Shown piece by piece: positions 12,169 through 23,652 of a stretch of DNA of 64,000 nt. The notes below the pieces were generated by a model. That model ran no database searches. It worked only from the letters and a program-made list of their open reading frames with translations, and was not told the DNA's origin. The DNA comes from Symbiodinium kawagutii (lineage: Eukaryota > Sar > Dinophyceae > Suessiales > Symbiodiniaceae), in assembly GCA_009767595.1 (NCBI GenBank), contig VSDK01026280.1, positions 1-64,000 of the forward strand, read 5' to 3'. Numbering within the stretch: position 1 is the first letter of the stretch; every line of letters starts with the position of its first letter. The position numbers and the translations under genes were made by a program.

Positions 12169-14376
12169 ATTGCGTTTCAACTTTTTTTCCAAGTCTCACT
12201 TGGGAGCAGCTTTTTCACGCTCGGCTCATTGGTCTCGTAGTGCCATCCGCTTGTGTTTTCCATGGCTAAAAGCAACCAGCCAGTATGTAGTAAGTGCATG
12301 TGAGTGATAAGTTGATGGTTGGAATGTTTGGAAGTCGGAAAGGCTTTCGATCAAATTAACACCATTATACCGTAAATCCGGAAGTTGCAGGATGCTTTTC
12401 CGGATCCAACTTAGATTGCCTTTCCGCTGGAGTTGGCCATTGGTGGCACTCACCGTGAGCATCATTTCTTGAAAGTACACGGATATGCATGGTCTTCGCG
12501 TGCTCGTGCCGTTGAACCATGATTTTCCAAATTTGTGCCCAACTTGTGTTCACACAGTGCAGCTTCAACTCAGCAACACTTTTTGGAAGGTGTTTCCACA
12601 AAATGTGTTTTGCAAAAATCTTTACGGATAACTTTCACAACGTGCATTTGACACAGCAATGTTTTCAACGTATTTTCGAAACACGAGTTTATACAAATAA
12701 TTTTCATTTACACATCCCTCACGACAACGCTTACAACACACTCATCAGATGGGAAACATTGGCAAACCGTTTGCACAACATGATAGAGATAGAACTTATG
12801 TGGGCATAATGATGATTTGACACAGTGACATATCGAAACACTAGACATGATCGCACAACAAAATCTTTGCGTCAAATGTTTATCACAATACCGCTAAATT
12901 ATGTGCTTGCGAAACGATTTGCCTTTAAAGAACCTTTTCTTCAACAGCAATGCAAGACTTGCTTGGTGGTTTCCCTGCGAGACTTCCTCCAAAGATCATT
13001 GAGCATCATCTTGGAATTTGCTTTGCTCCACTGGCCCTTCTCTCCCATCTCTCCATCTTCTTGCTACAGTATCATGTTCTGGGTATGCCAGAATCAAGCT
13101 GTGAACTCTGTATGCATGTCTATATGTGAATATAGAGAGGGATAAAGTGTACATGTTTGATCATCAGGTCTCCCAACCGAAGCAGCATAAAAGGACAGCA
13201 TTTGGAGTCCAGCTTCACATCTCTTCCGCAATTTTACCGAGGTATAAGCGACACATAGCCAAACATCATCAGTACATCAAGGCAAAATGTCATGTCCGCA
13301 AGATGAACCCACCCGCCTAAGCGTCCATGCTGCGCCATTGATGGACAAACCCGCAGAGTCTTCATTGTATATTCAATGTATACCCGATATTCTTACTTGA
13401 TCATATTGTTTGCTTCTGCGCAAATTCACTTTTCAATGTCACTAAGTGGCCCTGGGCGAGGGACATCTATATCCTTATGCAGCAGCTTCCTTCTTGCACG
13501 AAGACGTGACTAGGTCGGTGCACCACCCTTTCCTACAATTAACCAGCCCCCATTTAGTTTGCAGGCGCTACCATACAACGTTCTCGTACTTTTCAGACAC
13601 CCGGCTTTGCTCTCCTCTAGTTTCCAAGTACGTTAGTCTGAAGTCGCGTCGCACTTGCTACTCGTACGTTTGCTTGCTCTGCAAATCCTTTCGTGTGCAT
13701 AGACCATATTGGACCGTATGACATAACCCCGCATTATTAGGTTAATCAGGTCATACGTATCAGTTACCTGCTTGGACTTTGAAATGAAGCTTACCACGGG
13801 CCAAATCAGCTGTAGAAATGCAACATGACTAACAAACGGTGTAACTTTCACAGATACCATGATACCATAGGATCCTACAAACCTTATCAAACCTCTCTCA
13901 CCATGATGAAACCTCTCTCACCGTGCTTATGAACCAATTGATGTTGTCGGCAAGCGAAAGAGTCGCTGGTTTGGATGGCTGAAACTGTCCGCTTCATGGA
14001 GCAAATTGGAATGTAATGGAAATCAAACGAAGAAACATAAAGAAACACAAAGAAACATAAGCAGTTTGTTAATAACGTATCGATAAAAAAGGGGTTTTAT
14101 GAAGTGTACATTGAAAGTGCTCGGCGATTCATTATTGCACAAAAGTAGTAGAAAAACGCAGAAGATGCAGAACAATCAGAAGATGCTGAACAATAAGCTG
14201 AGAATACTTCGAAAGATAGCCGCAGATTGTCAACACGGATGCGAAGATATCCTGTATGCAACAGACAACTCCCTTTCAACATTAAAAGACAAGATACGAG
14301 GCCCTCGCAGCATCCCCTTTTGTCAATGGGTTTTCGTGTTTGTGCAAGTTGGACTCTGAAGCAGGTGCAGTCGGAC
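12169..14376. other. Unassigned DNA
   Basis: Open frames of 60-106 codons on both strands with no motifs. Short degenerate repeats (AAGAAACA, 14,030-14,060). Confidence 0.45.
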
Positions 14377-14911
14377 TGCAATCGGACTGCAGTCTAGCAC
14401 TCTAGGCTGTAGGGCAAAACAGCAGCATGCACGCAAAGAAACAGTAGTGCAATGTCACCGTATGCTATATTGTATTTTGTAAGACAAAAATCAACAGTGC
14501 CTCTGCTATGTTTTGTCATGCAGCTTTTTCTTTGCGCACACGTTTACTCAATTGTTTTCGTTTGTGCAAGCACATGCTTGTGCACATGTAATCCGAAACA
14601 AGCGTGTGCAAGTTAACCTGTTCGTCTCTATTTTTTATCTACACGCTTTTAATCCATGCATGCTGCATACATGTCTTTTGGTAAAAACATGGGTTTCGTA
14701 TTTGTCCCTGCAAGTGGAGTCTGCAGGTGCAGTCCACGCAGTCCACTGGCAGCCAGAAGGCACAGGGTGGACGACTGCGATGATTGGAGCAGTTCGACGT
14801 TTCAAGTCTTAGCAGTATTGATTGATATTGATTGTAAACATGTTTAAATGATACAACTGTGGCCGCAAACTCGAAGTTTGGTCAAGTGCGACTCCAAGTC
14901 GTTCCTTCAAA
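14377..14911 (+). repeat. Interspersed repeat copy 1 of 3
   Basis: A ~535 bp unit found again at 16,338 and 17,222 in the same orientation with only scattered mismatches. It contains a conserved 60-codon frame (near 14,656-14,847) that is preserved in all three copies. Copy 1 stops short: the last ~90 bases shared by copies 2 and 3 are missing, replaced by unrelated sequence after position 14,911. Confidence 0.85.
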
Positions 14912-16337
14912 CCTTCGCAGTGTTGTCTTTCCTTGCCAGCTTACGATAGGTTTGGAATACATTACTTGGACTAATCCAACAAGAATGCCATGTCAGCCCA
15001 TGCAGACCGCTTGAGCTGCTTGATTGTCTCATTTCTTCAGTTTTCGGAGAAGTTGCATGCTAAAGATCGTTTGATCCAGCGCCTTGCTACCATTTGCACC
15101 CTGGTGGTTGCTACGTTCTTCATTTCTAAAGGGAAACCTTAATTGATTCGCACCCAGGAGATTTCACTATTTTGCACTTTGTGAATCCTTGGAGTGAACT
15201 TAAGCCTACAATACTTGGAGCTCTTTCTATTGGCTTTTTCGTTTTGTCGGGTTTGCATGGAAATTGCTGAAGTATGCTGATGTGAGTTTGCTAATTTTGT
15301 TGCTGATCCACATGTGCTTTTTCAGCGCCTTGGCAGCAGCAAAAAGGAATTGAATAGTCTTGATCGAATTTGTCCATATGCGTCCGTGTGTTTTCCGCGT
15401 GTCTTCTGGACTTGTTGCTTCAAGACACTATGCTTGCCCCCTTCAGCAACGATATGTCAATGAACATATGGTACATCAAAATATGGTAGCAACATGTGCA
15501 TATGTAATACATGCTAAAACATGTGCGAAATGCACAGTTACATACGTTTGCATGTGTAAACGGCAAGTTGCCGACTTTTGCATTTTGGTTGCCTTGAACC
15601 AGTTCCAAAAGCTATTTTCTACCTTTCTTGGAAGTTCCTAGATTGTTTGTTTTTTCCCAAATGTGCGATGCAGAAGTCACCCCCGACATCATATTTGGAT
15701 GTGACTCTCTCCACAGAAGAAGGGCCCAAAAGGGGGGGTCACCCAAATCTTGAGCACTGAGCGAATTGACTGAGAGATGAAGACTCAGCTCTCGACTGAC
15801 AGGGTGCCAAACTAGGGAAGAAGGTGCAACAACCTTCTGTGGAGGGGCTTTCGAACAGGTTTGTTCGTCATAGTTTGACTCGTCAAGCATGTGCGTACAG
15901 GAAATCTACGTATGGTGTTGTGGAAACAGGAACGTGAAGCTATACATTTGCTGTCCTCAGTGGATCTGAGTTATGTTTGCGCATGTGCAAACCGAAATAT
16001 GGGGATTAGCACATACGTTTGTAACATACTGATGGATAGATGCATACGTATATACATATTTACTTTTAGAATTAACTAAAAATATACATTATTCAATATG
16101 CACTCAGAAACATAAATACATGAGAACAATGCAGAATGTCCCTGTACAGGCTTTGACTCTTCGATTCCCTGTGCAGCCAGATCTCGGCAAAGGTTTCTTG
16201 CAACTTCCCCACTCATGTGCGTAAACACACAGAAGTTCTCACACGTACGCTATTATGCAATATACACAAGATATCATGCAATGCTCCTCCAGTGTCCTGT
16301 CCTGCAAGTAAAGTGATATGATTTCCTGTCATTTCTT
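14912..16337. other. Unassigned DNA between repeat copies
   Basis: No gene supported. Several ACATATG/CATATG-rich patches occur at 15,360-15,560. Confidence 0.45.
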
Positions 16338-16941
16338 TAGCACTGTAGTGCGGAAGGATCAGCATGCACGCAAAGATGCTGTAGTGCGATGTCACCGTAT
16401 GCTATATTGTATTTTGTAAGACAAAAATCAACAGTTTATCTGCTATGTTTTGTCATGCAGCTTTTTCTTTGCGCACACGTTTACTCAATTGTTTTCGTCT
16501 GTGCAAGCACATGCGTGTGCACATGTAATCCGAAACAAGCGTGTGCAAGTTAACCTGTTCGTCTCTGTTTTTTATCTACACGCTTTTAATCCATGCATGC
16601 TCCATACATGTCTGTGGTAAAAACATGGGTTTCGTATTTGTCCCTGCAAGTGGAGTCTGCAGGTGCAGTCCACGCAGTCCACTGGCAGCCAGAAGGCACA
16701 GGGTGGACGACTGCGATGATTGGAGCAGTTCGACGTTTCAAGTCTTAGCAGTATTGATTGATATTGATTGTAAACATGTTTAAATGATACAACTGTGGCC
16801 GCAAACTCGAAGTTTGGTCAAGTGCGACTCCAAGTCGTTCCTTCAAACGTTCGTGGTTTCTTGTGGAAAGTTTGAAGTCGTGCGAAATACAACACCCTGA
16901 CAGGTTCCACTACAGTAGGTCTCCGTTTGAATCTGTTGCTT
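16338..16941 (+). repeat. Interspersed repeat copy 2 of 3
   Basis: Same family as 14,377 and 17,222. It matches copy 3 to its right end (TCTGTTGCTT). Its left end differs: the sequence before the AGCATGCACGCAAAGA block diverges after a shared TAGCACTGTAG. Confidence 0.85.
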
Positions 16942-17221
16942 GAACCAACTGGACAATCCTGAGCCATAGATACACATACAATCATATACAAATACAATGT
17001 GCACCAATATTTAGATATATGTATGTATTTGCATGTATTTGCATGTATTTGTATGTATTGTAGGTATTTGTATGTATTTGTAGGTATGTAATTAATCCTA
17101 TATATGTACTGTATTCGCATGTGATTCTGTATTTGTATGTGTATACATGTGCGTAAACCACTTGCATACTTTTTCTTGCATGTTTTGCTATCGCATGAAA
17201 GTTTGTTTGTATTTGTTTGTT
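16942..17221. repeat. Degenerate TGTATT(T/G)G short repeats
   Basis: TATGTATTTG and CATGTATTTG motifs recur over ~150 bp between repeat copies 2 and 3. Confidence 0.6.
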
Positions 17222-17842
17222 GCAATCGGACTGCAGTCTAGCACTGTAGGGCAAAACAGCAGCATGCACGCAAAGATACAGTAGTGCAATGTCACCGTAT
17301 GCTATATTGTATTTTGTAAGACGAAAATCAACAGTTTATCTGCTATGTTTTGTCATGCAGCTTTTTCCTTGCGCACACGTTTACTCAATTGTTTTCGTCT
17401 GTGCAAGCACATGCTTGTGCACATGTAATCCGAAACAAGCGTGTGCAAGTTAACCTGTTTGTCTCTACTTTTTATCTACACGCTTTTAATCCATGCATGC
17501 TGCATACATGTCTTTTGGTAAAAACATGGGTTTCGTATTTGTCCCTGCAAGTGGAGTCTGCAGGTGCAGTCCACGCAGTCCACTGGCAGCCAGAAGGCAC
17601 AGGGTGGACGACTGCGATGATTGGAGCAGTTCGACGTTTCAAGTCTTAGCAGTATTGATTGATATTGATTGTAAACATGTTTAAATGATACAACTGTGGC
17701 CGCAAACTCGAAGTTTGGTCAAGTGCGACTCCAAGTCGTTCCTTCAAACGTTCGTGGTTTCTTTTGGAAAGTTTGAAGTCGTGCGAAATACAACACCCTG
17801 ACAGGTTCCACTACAGTAGGTCTCCGTTTGAATCTGTTGCTT
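17222..17842 (+). repeat. Interspersed repeat copy 3 of 3
   Basis: Longest copy, about 620 bp. Shares its left part with copy 1 (TGCAATCGGACTGCAGTC) and its right part with copy 2 (to TCTGTTGCTT), so it defines the most complete unit. No terminal inverted repeats or flanking duplications were evident. Confidence 0.85.
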
Positions 17843-17985
17843 CTGGAAAGTCCTGACCGAACGGCCATTTAATCATTTAAGTGCATTGCCATTTCAGTCA
17901 AACATTCTCATTGTCGTGATATACAGCATACAGCGATATACAGTATACATTTGTATTGGCGATGCAGCGATTTACACACTTTTAC

Positions 17986-18205
17986 GGAAGCCAGCCGGTA
18001 GGCATCTGGCGAGAGTTAGATTTGCGAATGAAATGAGAAAGGGGGTGTGGGGGGGAGGCGGGGCAGAGGGCGCCAAAATCACGCCCTAAGGTGGGGATTT
18101 GAGGGCCCGGGAGGCTCCTGATTCCGGGTTTTGTGCCGGGCGGTAATTGACAGACGGTCAGGCATCGATTCCCCCCTGGGGGGGTCTGGATTGGTGGGTG
18201 GGGGG
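17986..18205. repeat. GC-rich direct repeat, copy 1
   Basis: About 220 bp beginning GGAAGCCAGCCGGTAGGCAT is repeated with minor changes at 18,841-19,060. It includes a G-run (GGGGGTGTGGGGGGGAGG) and a CAGACGGTCAGGCATCGATT block. Confidence 0.8.
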
Positions 18206-20605
18206 TCACATTCCTATAGACATGAGCGAGTTCAACTGGGGGGATGCGGGTGGAGTATGAAAGACATGGGCAGCAAGAGGGGAAGCTTGAGGATGTACCA
18301 TATAGAAATGAATGAACGAATCAAAGATCATGGGCCGCAGGCATGCCAGATTGGCAGATGGAGTTGGACAAAAAGCGTGGTAAAATTGAGCGCGTTTTTT
18401 TTGCGCCGGACTGAAGGGGATGTGCGGGGTGGTTGCGGGTGGGGTATAGAAGACATGGGCGCCACGAGGGGAAGCTTGAGGATGCATCCCATGGATGAAT
18501 GAACAACGAATCAATGAATGAAGGATGGATGAATGAAGGGGGGTTGCGGGTGCGAGCTCAACTGGGGGGGATGCGGGTGGAGTATGGAAGACATGGGCAG
18601 CAAGAGGGGAAGCTTGAGGATGTATCATATGGATGATTGAACGAACGGATCAATGAATGAAGGATGGAATGGGGGGCGTGGGTGGGCTCACGTTCTTGTA
18701 GACATAAGCGAACTCCACTGGCATGGGCGTCAAGAGGGGAAGCTTGAGGATGCATCATATGGATGAATGAACGAACGAATCACTGAGTGAGCTCAACTGG
18801 GGGGGATGCGGGGGGAGTATGGAAGACATGCGCGTTTTTTACGGAAGCCAGCCGGTAGGCATCTGGCGAGAGTTAGATTTGCGAATGAAATGAGAAAGGG
18901 GTGTGTGGGGGGGGAGGCGGGGCAGAGGGGGGAAAAATGACGCCCTAAGTTGGGGATTTGCAGGCCCGAAAGGCTCCTGATTCCGGGTTTGGTACCGGGT
19001 GGTAATTGACAGACGGTCAGGCATCGATTCCCCCCTGCGGGGGTCTGGATGGGTCTGGGTGGGGGGTCACATTCTTGTAGACGTGAGCGAGCTCAACTGG
19101 CCGGGATGCGGGTGGAGTATGAAAGACATGGGCTTGGGGATGTATCACATGGATGACTGAATGAACGAATCAAAGATCATGGGCCCCAGGCATGCCAGCT
19201 TGGTACATGGAGTTGGACAAAACAACGTTGTAAATTTTAGTGCGTTTTTTCTTTGCGCCGGAGTGAAGGGGGTCTGGGTGGTGGCTGCGGGTGGAAGACA
19301 TGGGCGCCAAGAGGGGAAGCTTGAGGATGTATTCTAACTATGGATGAATGAACGAACGAATCAATAAATGAAGGATGGATGAATGAACGGGGGTTGCGGG
19401 TGGAGAAAAGAAGACATGGGCGCCAAGAGGGGCAGCTTGAGGATGTATCCTATGGATGAATGAACGAACGAAGCAATTAATGAAGGATGGATGAATGAGT
19501 GGGGGCAGAACTTTGATGGGCCGCAGGCATGTGGCCAGAGTGGTATGAGGCTTTACTGTTTTCATGGGTACGGGCATCTTGCCAGAGCAGGGGAGATAGG
19601 TTGAGAATGAAATAGGGAAGGGCGGTTGCGGGTGGAGTATAGAAGACACGGGCATCAAGAGGGGAAGCTTGAGGATGTATCGCATTCTTGTAGACATGAG
19701 CGAGCCCAACTGGGGTGGAGGCGGGTGGAGTATGAAAGACATGGGCGCCAAGAGGGGAAGCTTGAGGATGTAGCATATGGATCGTATGGATGAATGAATG
19801 AACGAATCAAAGATCATGGGCCCCAGGCATACCAGCTTGGTACATGGAGTTGGACAAAACAACGTTGTAAATTTTAGTGCGTTTTTTCTTTGCGCCGGAG
19901 TGAAGGGGATCTGGGTGGTGGCTGCGGGTCGAGTATAGAAGACATGGGCGCCAAGAAGGGAAGCTTGAGGATGTATTCTAACTATGGATGAATGAACGAA
20001 CGAATCAATAAATGAAGGATGGATGAATGAATGGGGGTTGCGGGTGGAGTATAGAAGACATGGGCGCCAAGAGGGGCAGCTTGAGGATGTATCCTATGGA
20101 TGAATGAACGAACGAATCAGTGAATGAAGGATGGATGAATGAATGGGGCAGAACCTTGATGGCCCGCAGGCATGTGGCCAGAGTGGTATGAGGCTTTGCT
20201 GTCTTCATGGGTACAGGCATCTCGCCAGCGCGGGGGAGATAGATGGAGAATGAAATTGGGAAGGGTGGTTGCAGTGGCGTATAGAAGACACGGGCGCCAA
20301 GAGGGGAAGCTTGAGGATGTATCATATGGATGAATGAACGAACGAATCAATGAATGAAGGATGGACTGGGGGGTGTGGGGGGGGTCACTTGAGGATGTAG
20401 TATATGGATCGTATGGATGAATGAATGAACGAATCGAATATCATGGGCCCCAGGCATGCCAGCTTGGTACATGGAGTTGGGCAAAAAAACGTGGTAAAAC
20501 TCATGGGTACAGGCATTTGGCCAGAGCGGTGGAGATAGATTGAGAATGCCAGAGCGGTGGAGACAGATTGAGAATGAAATAGGGAAGGAGGTGTGGAGGG
20601 TTGAG
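18206..20605. repeat. G/A-rich complex tandem repeat field, left block
   Basis: Modules are reused in varied order. They are AAGAGGGGAAGCTTGAGGAT, ATGGATGAATGAACGAACGA, GAAGACATGGGCGCCAAGAG, TTGGACAAAA...CGTGGTAAA and CATGGGTACAGGCATCTGGCC. The left block is continuous except for the embedded second copy of the 220-bp direct repeat. The Ser/His/Pro-rich minus-strand frames arise from the repeat composition and are not called as genes. Confidence 0.85.
18841..19065. repeat. GC-rich direct repeat, copy 2
   Basis: Second copy of the 17,986-18,205 unit, same orientation, with small indels in the G-runs. Confidence 0.8.
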
Positions 20606-20610
20606 GCGGG

Positions 20611-21816
20611 GTGGGCCGATCAAGTGGAACAACGCCAGCTGTTAGATTGTCTTAGATTAGTAGTAATCTTGATGCCCCTAGCCCTCAAAAGCACAATTTT
20701 GAAGGCAGGTAGACTGTCCGCCTCTGCTCTACCTAACGCGCAGCATTAAACATAACATGTCTCGTTTCGGAGTCCTGCAAGCCACTTGAGTGGAATGTCT
20801 ATACCCTTGTCTAAAGCCTGTATAGCTTTTGTCACCCAACCCACAATAGTAGAGAAGTTCATTTGGACCGCGCTGATTTACCGTTGGTCAGCATCTTTAG
20901 TTGTACCCCTTCTGGCCCCTTCTTTCATTATACGTAACACGCCCCATTTTGGAGTCAGGTGGGCCGATCAAGTGGAACAACGCCAGCTGTAAGATTGTCT
21001 TAGACTAGTAGTAATCTTGATGCCCCTAGCCCTCATAAGCACAATTTCGAAGGCAGGTAGACTGCCCCGCTCTGCTCTACCTAACGCGCGGCATTAAACA
21101 TAACATGTCTCGTTTCGGAGTCCTGCAAGCAACTTGAGTGGAATGTCCTATACCCTTGTCTAAAGCCTGTATAGCTCTTGTCACCCAGCCCACAATAGTA
21201 GAGAAGTTCATTTGGACCGCGCTGACTTACCGTTGGTCAGCATCTTTAGTTGTACCCTTTTTTTCATTATACATAACACGCCCCATTTTGGAGTCAGGTG
21301 GGCCGATCAAGTGGAACAACGCCAGCTGTAAGATTGTCTTAGATTAGTAGTAGTCTTTTTGCCCCTAGCTCTCATAAGCACGATTTCGAAGGCAGGTAGA
21401 CTGTCCGGCTCTGCTCTACCTAACGCGCAGAATTAAGCATAACATGTCTCATTTCGGAGTCCTGCAAGCAACTTGAGTGGAATGTCCTATACCCTTGTCT
21501 AAAGCCTGTATAGCTTTTGTCGCCCAACCCACAATAGTAGAGAAGTTCATTTGGACCGCGCTGACTTACCGTTGGTCAGCATCTTTAGTTGTGCCCCTTC
21601 TGGCCCCTTCTTTCATTATACATAACACGCCCCATTTTGGAGTCAGGTGGGCAGATCAAGTGGAACAACGCCAATTGTTAGATTGTCTTAGACTAGTAGT
21701 AATCTTGATGCCCCTAGCCCTCATAAGCGCAATTTTGAAGGCAGGTAGGCTGTCCGCCTCTGCTCTACCTAACGCACAGCATTAAACATAACATGTCTCA
21801 TTTCGGAGTCCTGCAA
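20611..21816. repeat. ~345-bp dimeric satellite, 3.5 copies
   Basis: Units start at GTGGGC(C/A)GATCAAGTGGAA at 20,611, 20,959, 21,299 and 21,648; the last is cut off at 21,816. Periods are 348, 340 and 349 bases. Each unit appears to be a diverged dimer. One half ends ACATGTCTCGTTTCGGAGTC, the other ACACGCCCCATTTTGGAGTC, about 170 bases apart. Not a tRNA or 5S gene as far as I can tell. Confidence 0.85.
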
Positions 21817-22660
21817 GGCACCAAGAGGGGAAACTTGAGGATTATCATATGGATGAATGAACGAACGAACCAATGAATGAAGGACTGATGAATGAATGGG
21901 GGCAGAACCTTGATGGGCTGCAGGCATGTGGCCAGAGTGGTATGAGGGTACATGGAGTTTGAACAAAAAAAACGTGGTAAAATTGAGAGCGTTGCGCGCT
22001 GGATTGCAGGGGATGTGGGGGGTGGAGGCGGGTGGAGTATTGAAGACATGGGCGCCAAGAGGGGCAGCTTGAGGATGTATCATATGGATGAATGAATGAA
22101 CGAATCAAAGATCATGGGCCGCAGGCATGCCAGCTCGGTACATGGAGTTGGACAAAAAAACGTGGTAAAATTTAGCGCGTTTTTCTTTGCGCCGGAGTGA
22201 AGGGGATGCGGGGGGTGGTTGCGGGTAGAGTATAGAAGACATGGGCACCAAGAGGGGAAGCTTGAGGATGTATCATATAGATGAATGAACGAACGAAGCA
22301 ATGAATGAAGGATGGATGAATGAATGGGGGCAGAACCTTGATGGGCCTCAGGCATGTGGCCTGAGTGGTATGAGGGCTTACTGTCTTCATGGGTACAGGC
22401 ATTTGCCAGAGCGGCGGAGATAGATTCAGAATGAAATAGGGAAGGGGGTGTGGAGGGTGGAGGCGGGGTGGAGAAGGGAGAGAGGTCGATCGGACGGTGT
22501 GTGGACCAAGAAAAAGGTTTGAGGATGCAGGTATTGAAAGAGACAGGCGCTTGGAGAGGAAGCTGGTTTGCATCATGGTTTAGTGTCCTCATGGGTACAG
22601 GTATCTGGCCAGAGCGGTGGAGATAGATTGAGAATGAAATCGGGAAGGGGGCTCATCCTC
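21817..22660. repeat. G/A-rich complex tandem repeat field, right block
   Basis: Resumes the same modules seen at 18.2-20.6 kb (AAGAGGGGAAACTTGAGGAT, ATGAATGAACGAACGAA, GGCAGAACCTTGATGGGC). The dimeric satellite is therefore embedded in one larger field. Confidence 0.85.
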
Positions 22661-22936
22661 ACCTTCTGGCTCCTCCTCTTTCCGTCTCACACCCCTTCCA
22701 CTTACTGACTTCTGGCTTCCGTTTTTTCTTCTCAGGTTAGATTTTGGTGACCCAGGATCAGTTCGCAAAACTGCTTTAGCAACGTGCCTACTGAGTTCTT
22801 GCAACTGTGTGTGCTTTGCATTGGTTACAGTTGTTCACAAAACGTGCCTGGCGCGTGCTTTCGTACTGGATGGGATGCCTAGACACTGGGTTCTTTGTCA
22901 ATAGGTTATTCTTGGATTCGCAGGTGTAAAGAACTC
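22661..22936. other. Unassigned DNA
   Basis: Unique-looking sequence after the repeat field; no gene supported. Confidence 0.4.
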
Positions 22937-23010
22937 TTGTGTGTGTGTGTATAAAATCTATATGCATATGGTATGTATGTATATATATAAATATATATAT
23001 TTATACATAT
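22937..23010. repeat. (TG)n/(TA)n microsatellite
   Basis: GTGTGTGTGT followed by TATATATA runs. Confidence 0.8.
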
Positions 23011-23054
23011 CAATTTACCAATTTATTTTTTGTCTTCGATTATTTGTTTATTTA

Positions 23055-23652
23055 CCCTGCGGCGGCCAAACAGATAGACACCATGCTCGAAAAGATGGGA
23101 TTTCGATCATGGTGTCTATCTGTTGGCCTGCCGACGCCCGCCGCCCCCGAACATGGGCGGTGTCTATCTGTTTATGAAGGGACGAAAATTGTCAAAAAAT
23201 ACAAAGGTTGAATTCTGAAGTGTCACTCAATTGGTATTGGCTAACATGGGATGCCTCATCCATACTACTTTTGCCGCAAAAATGCACACTTTCCACTATT
23301 TGACAATTCGGAAAAAGCGCGCGTCCTCTGCGGATAGTTGCTGACGGTGCATGGAAACTTACTTGATTGGGTGGATGGGAATGTACTGTGAGACCACGGT
23401 GCGGTGTCTAAGTGCTAGTGTTCTCCATCATTGAAGCAGTGCGATCCCCTGCATTTTGGTCCAAGAAGTGTCTAAATGTCAAAATGACGCATTCATGTAG
23501 GGGCCAAAACCTCGTCCAAATCTGAAATTTCGGCCGATTGTGTCTAAGTGTACTTGCGGGACAGATGACATTCCTTGTTAAACAATTGGTGTCTAAGTGT
23601 GCGTTTTTCTTTGATTGAACAAAATCGGTGTCTATCTGTTTGGCCGCTAGTG
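23055..23652. mobile_element. Candidate CACTA-like miniature transposon
   Basis: The two ends carry a 21-bp perfect inverted repeat at 23,062-23,082 and 23,627-23,647; its core is GGCCAAACAGATAGACACC. The right end finishes with TAGTG (23,648-23,652), the signature 3' end of CACTA elements. The left end reads CCCTG in place of CACTA, with 2 extra bases, so it may be degenerate. Inside are repeated GTGTCTA motifs in both orientations (near 23,112, 23,161, 23,403, 23,466, 23,539 and 23,589), like the subterminal transposase-binding repeats of CACTA elements. Left-end copies form a hairpin (23,068-23,125). There is no transposase frame, so it would be non-autonomous. A clear 3-bp target duplication is not visible (TTA left, TAT right). 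Confidence 0.6.

Noticed and set aside
20611..21816. tRNA, 5S or spliced-leader RNA gene inside the dimeric satellite (CCATTTTGG occurs in each unit)
   Set aside because: No cloverleaf or promoter boxes could be built, and the bases after CCATTTTGG (AGTCAG) do not follow the leader sequence (CTCAAG).
18206..22592. Long Ser/His/Pro-rich minus-strand frames
   Set aside because: They follow the modular repeats and recur with them; no independent coding evidence.
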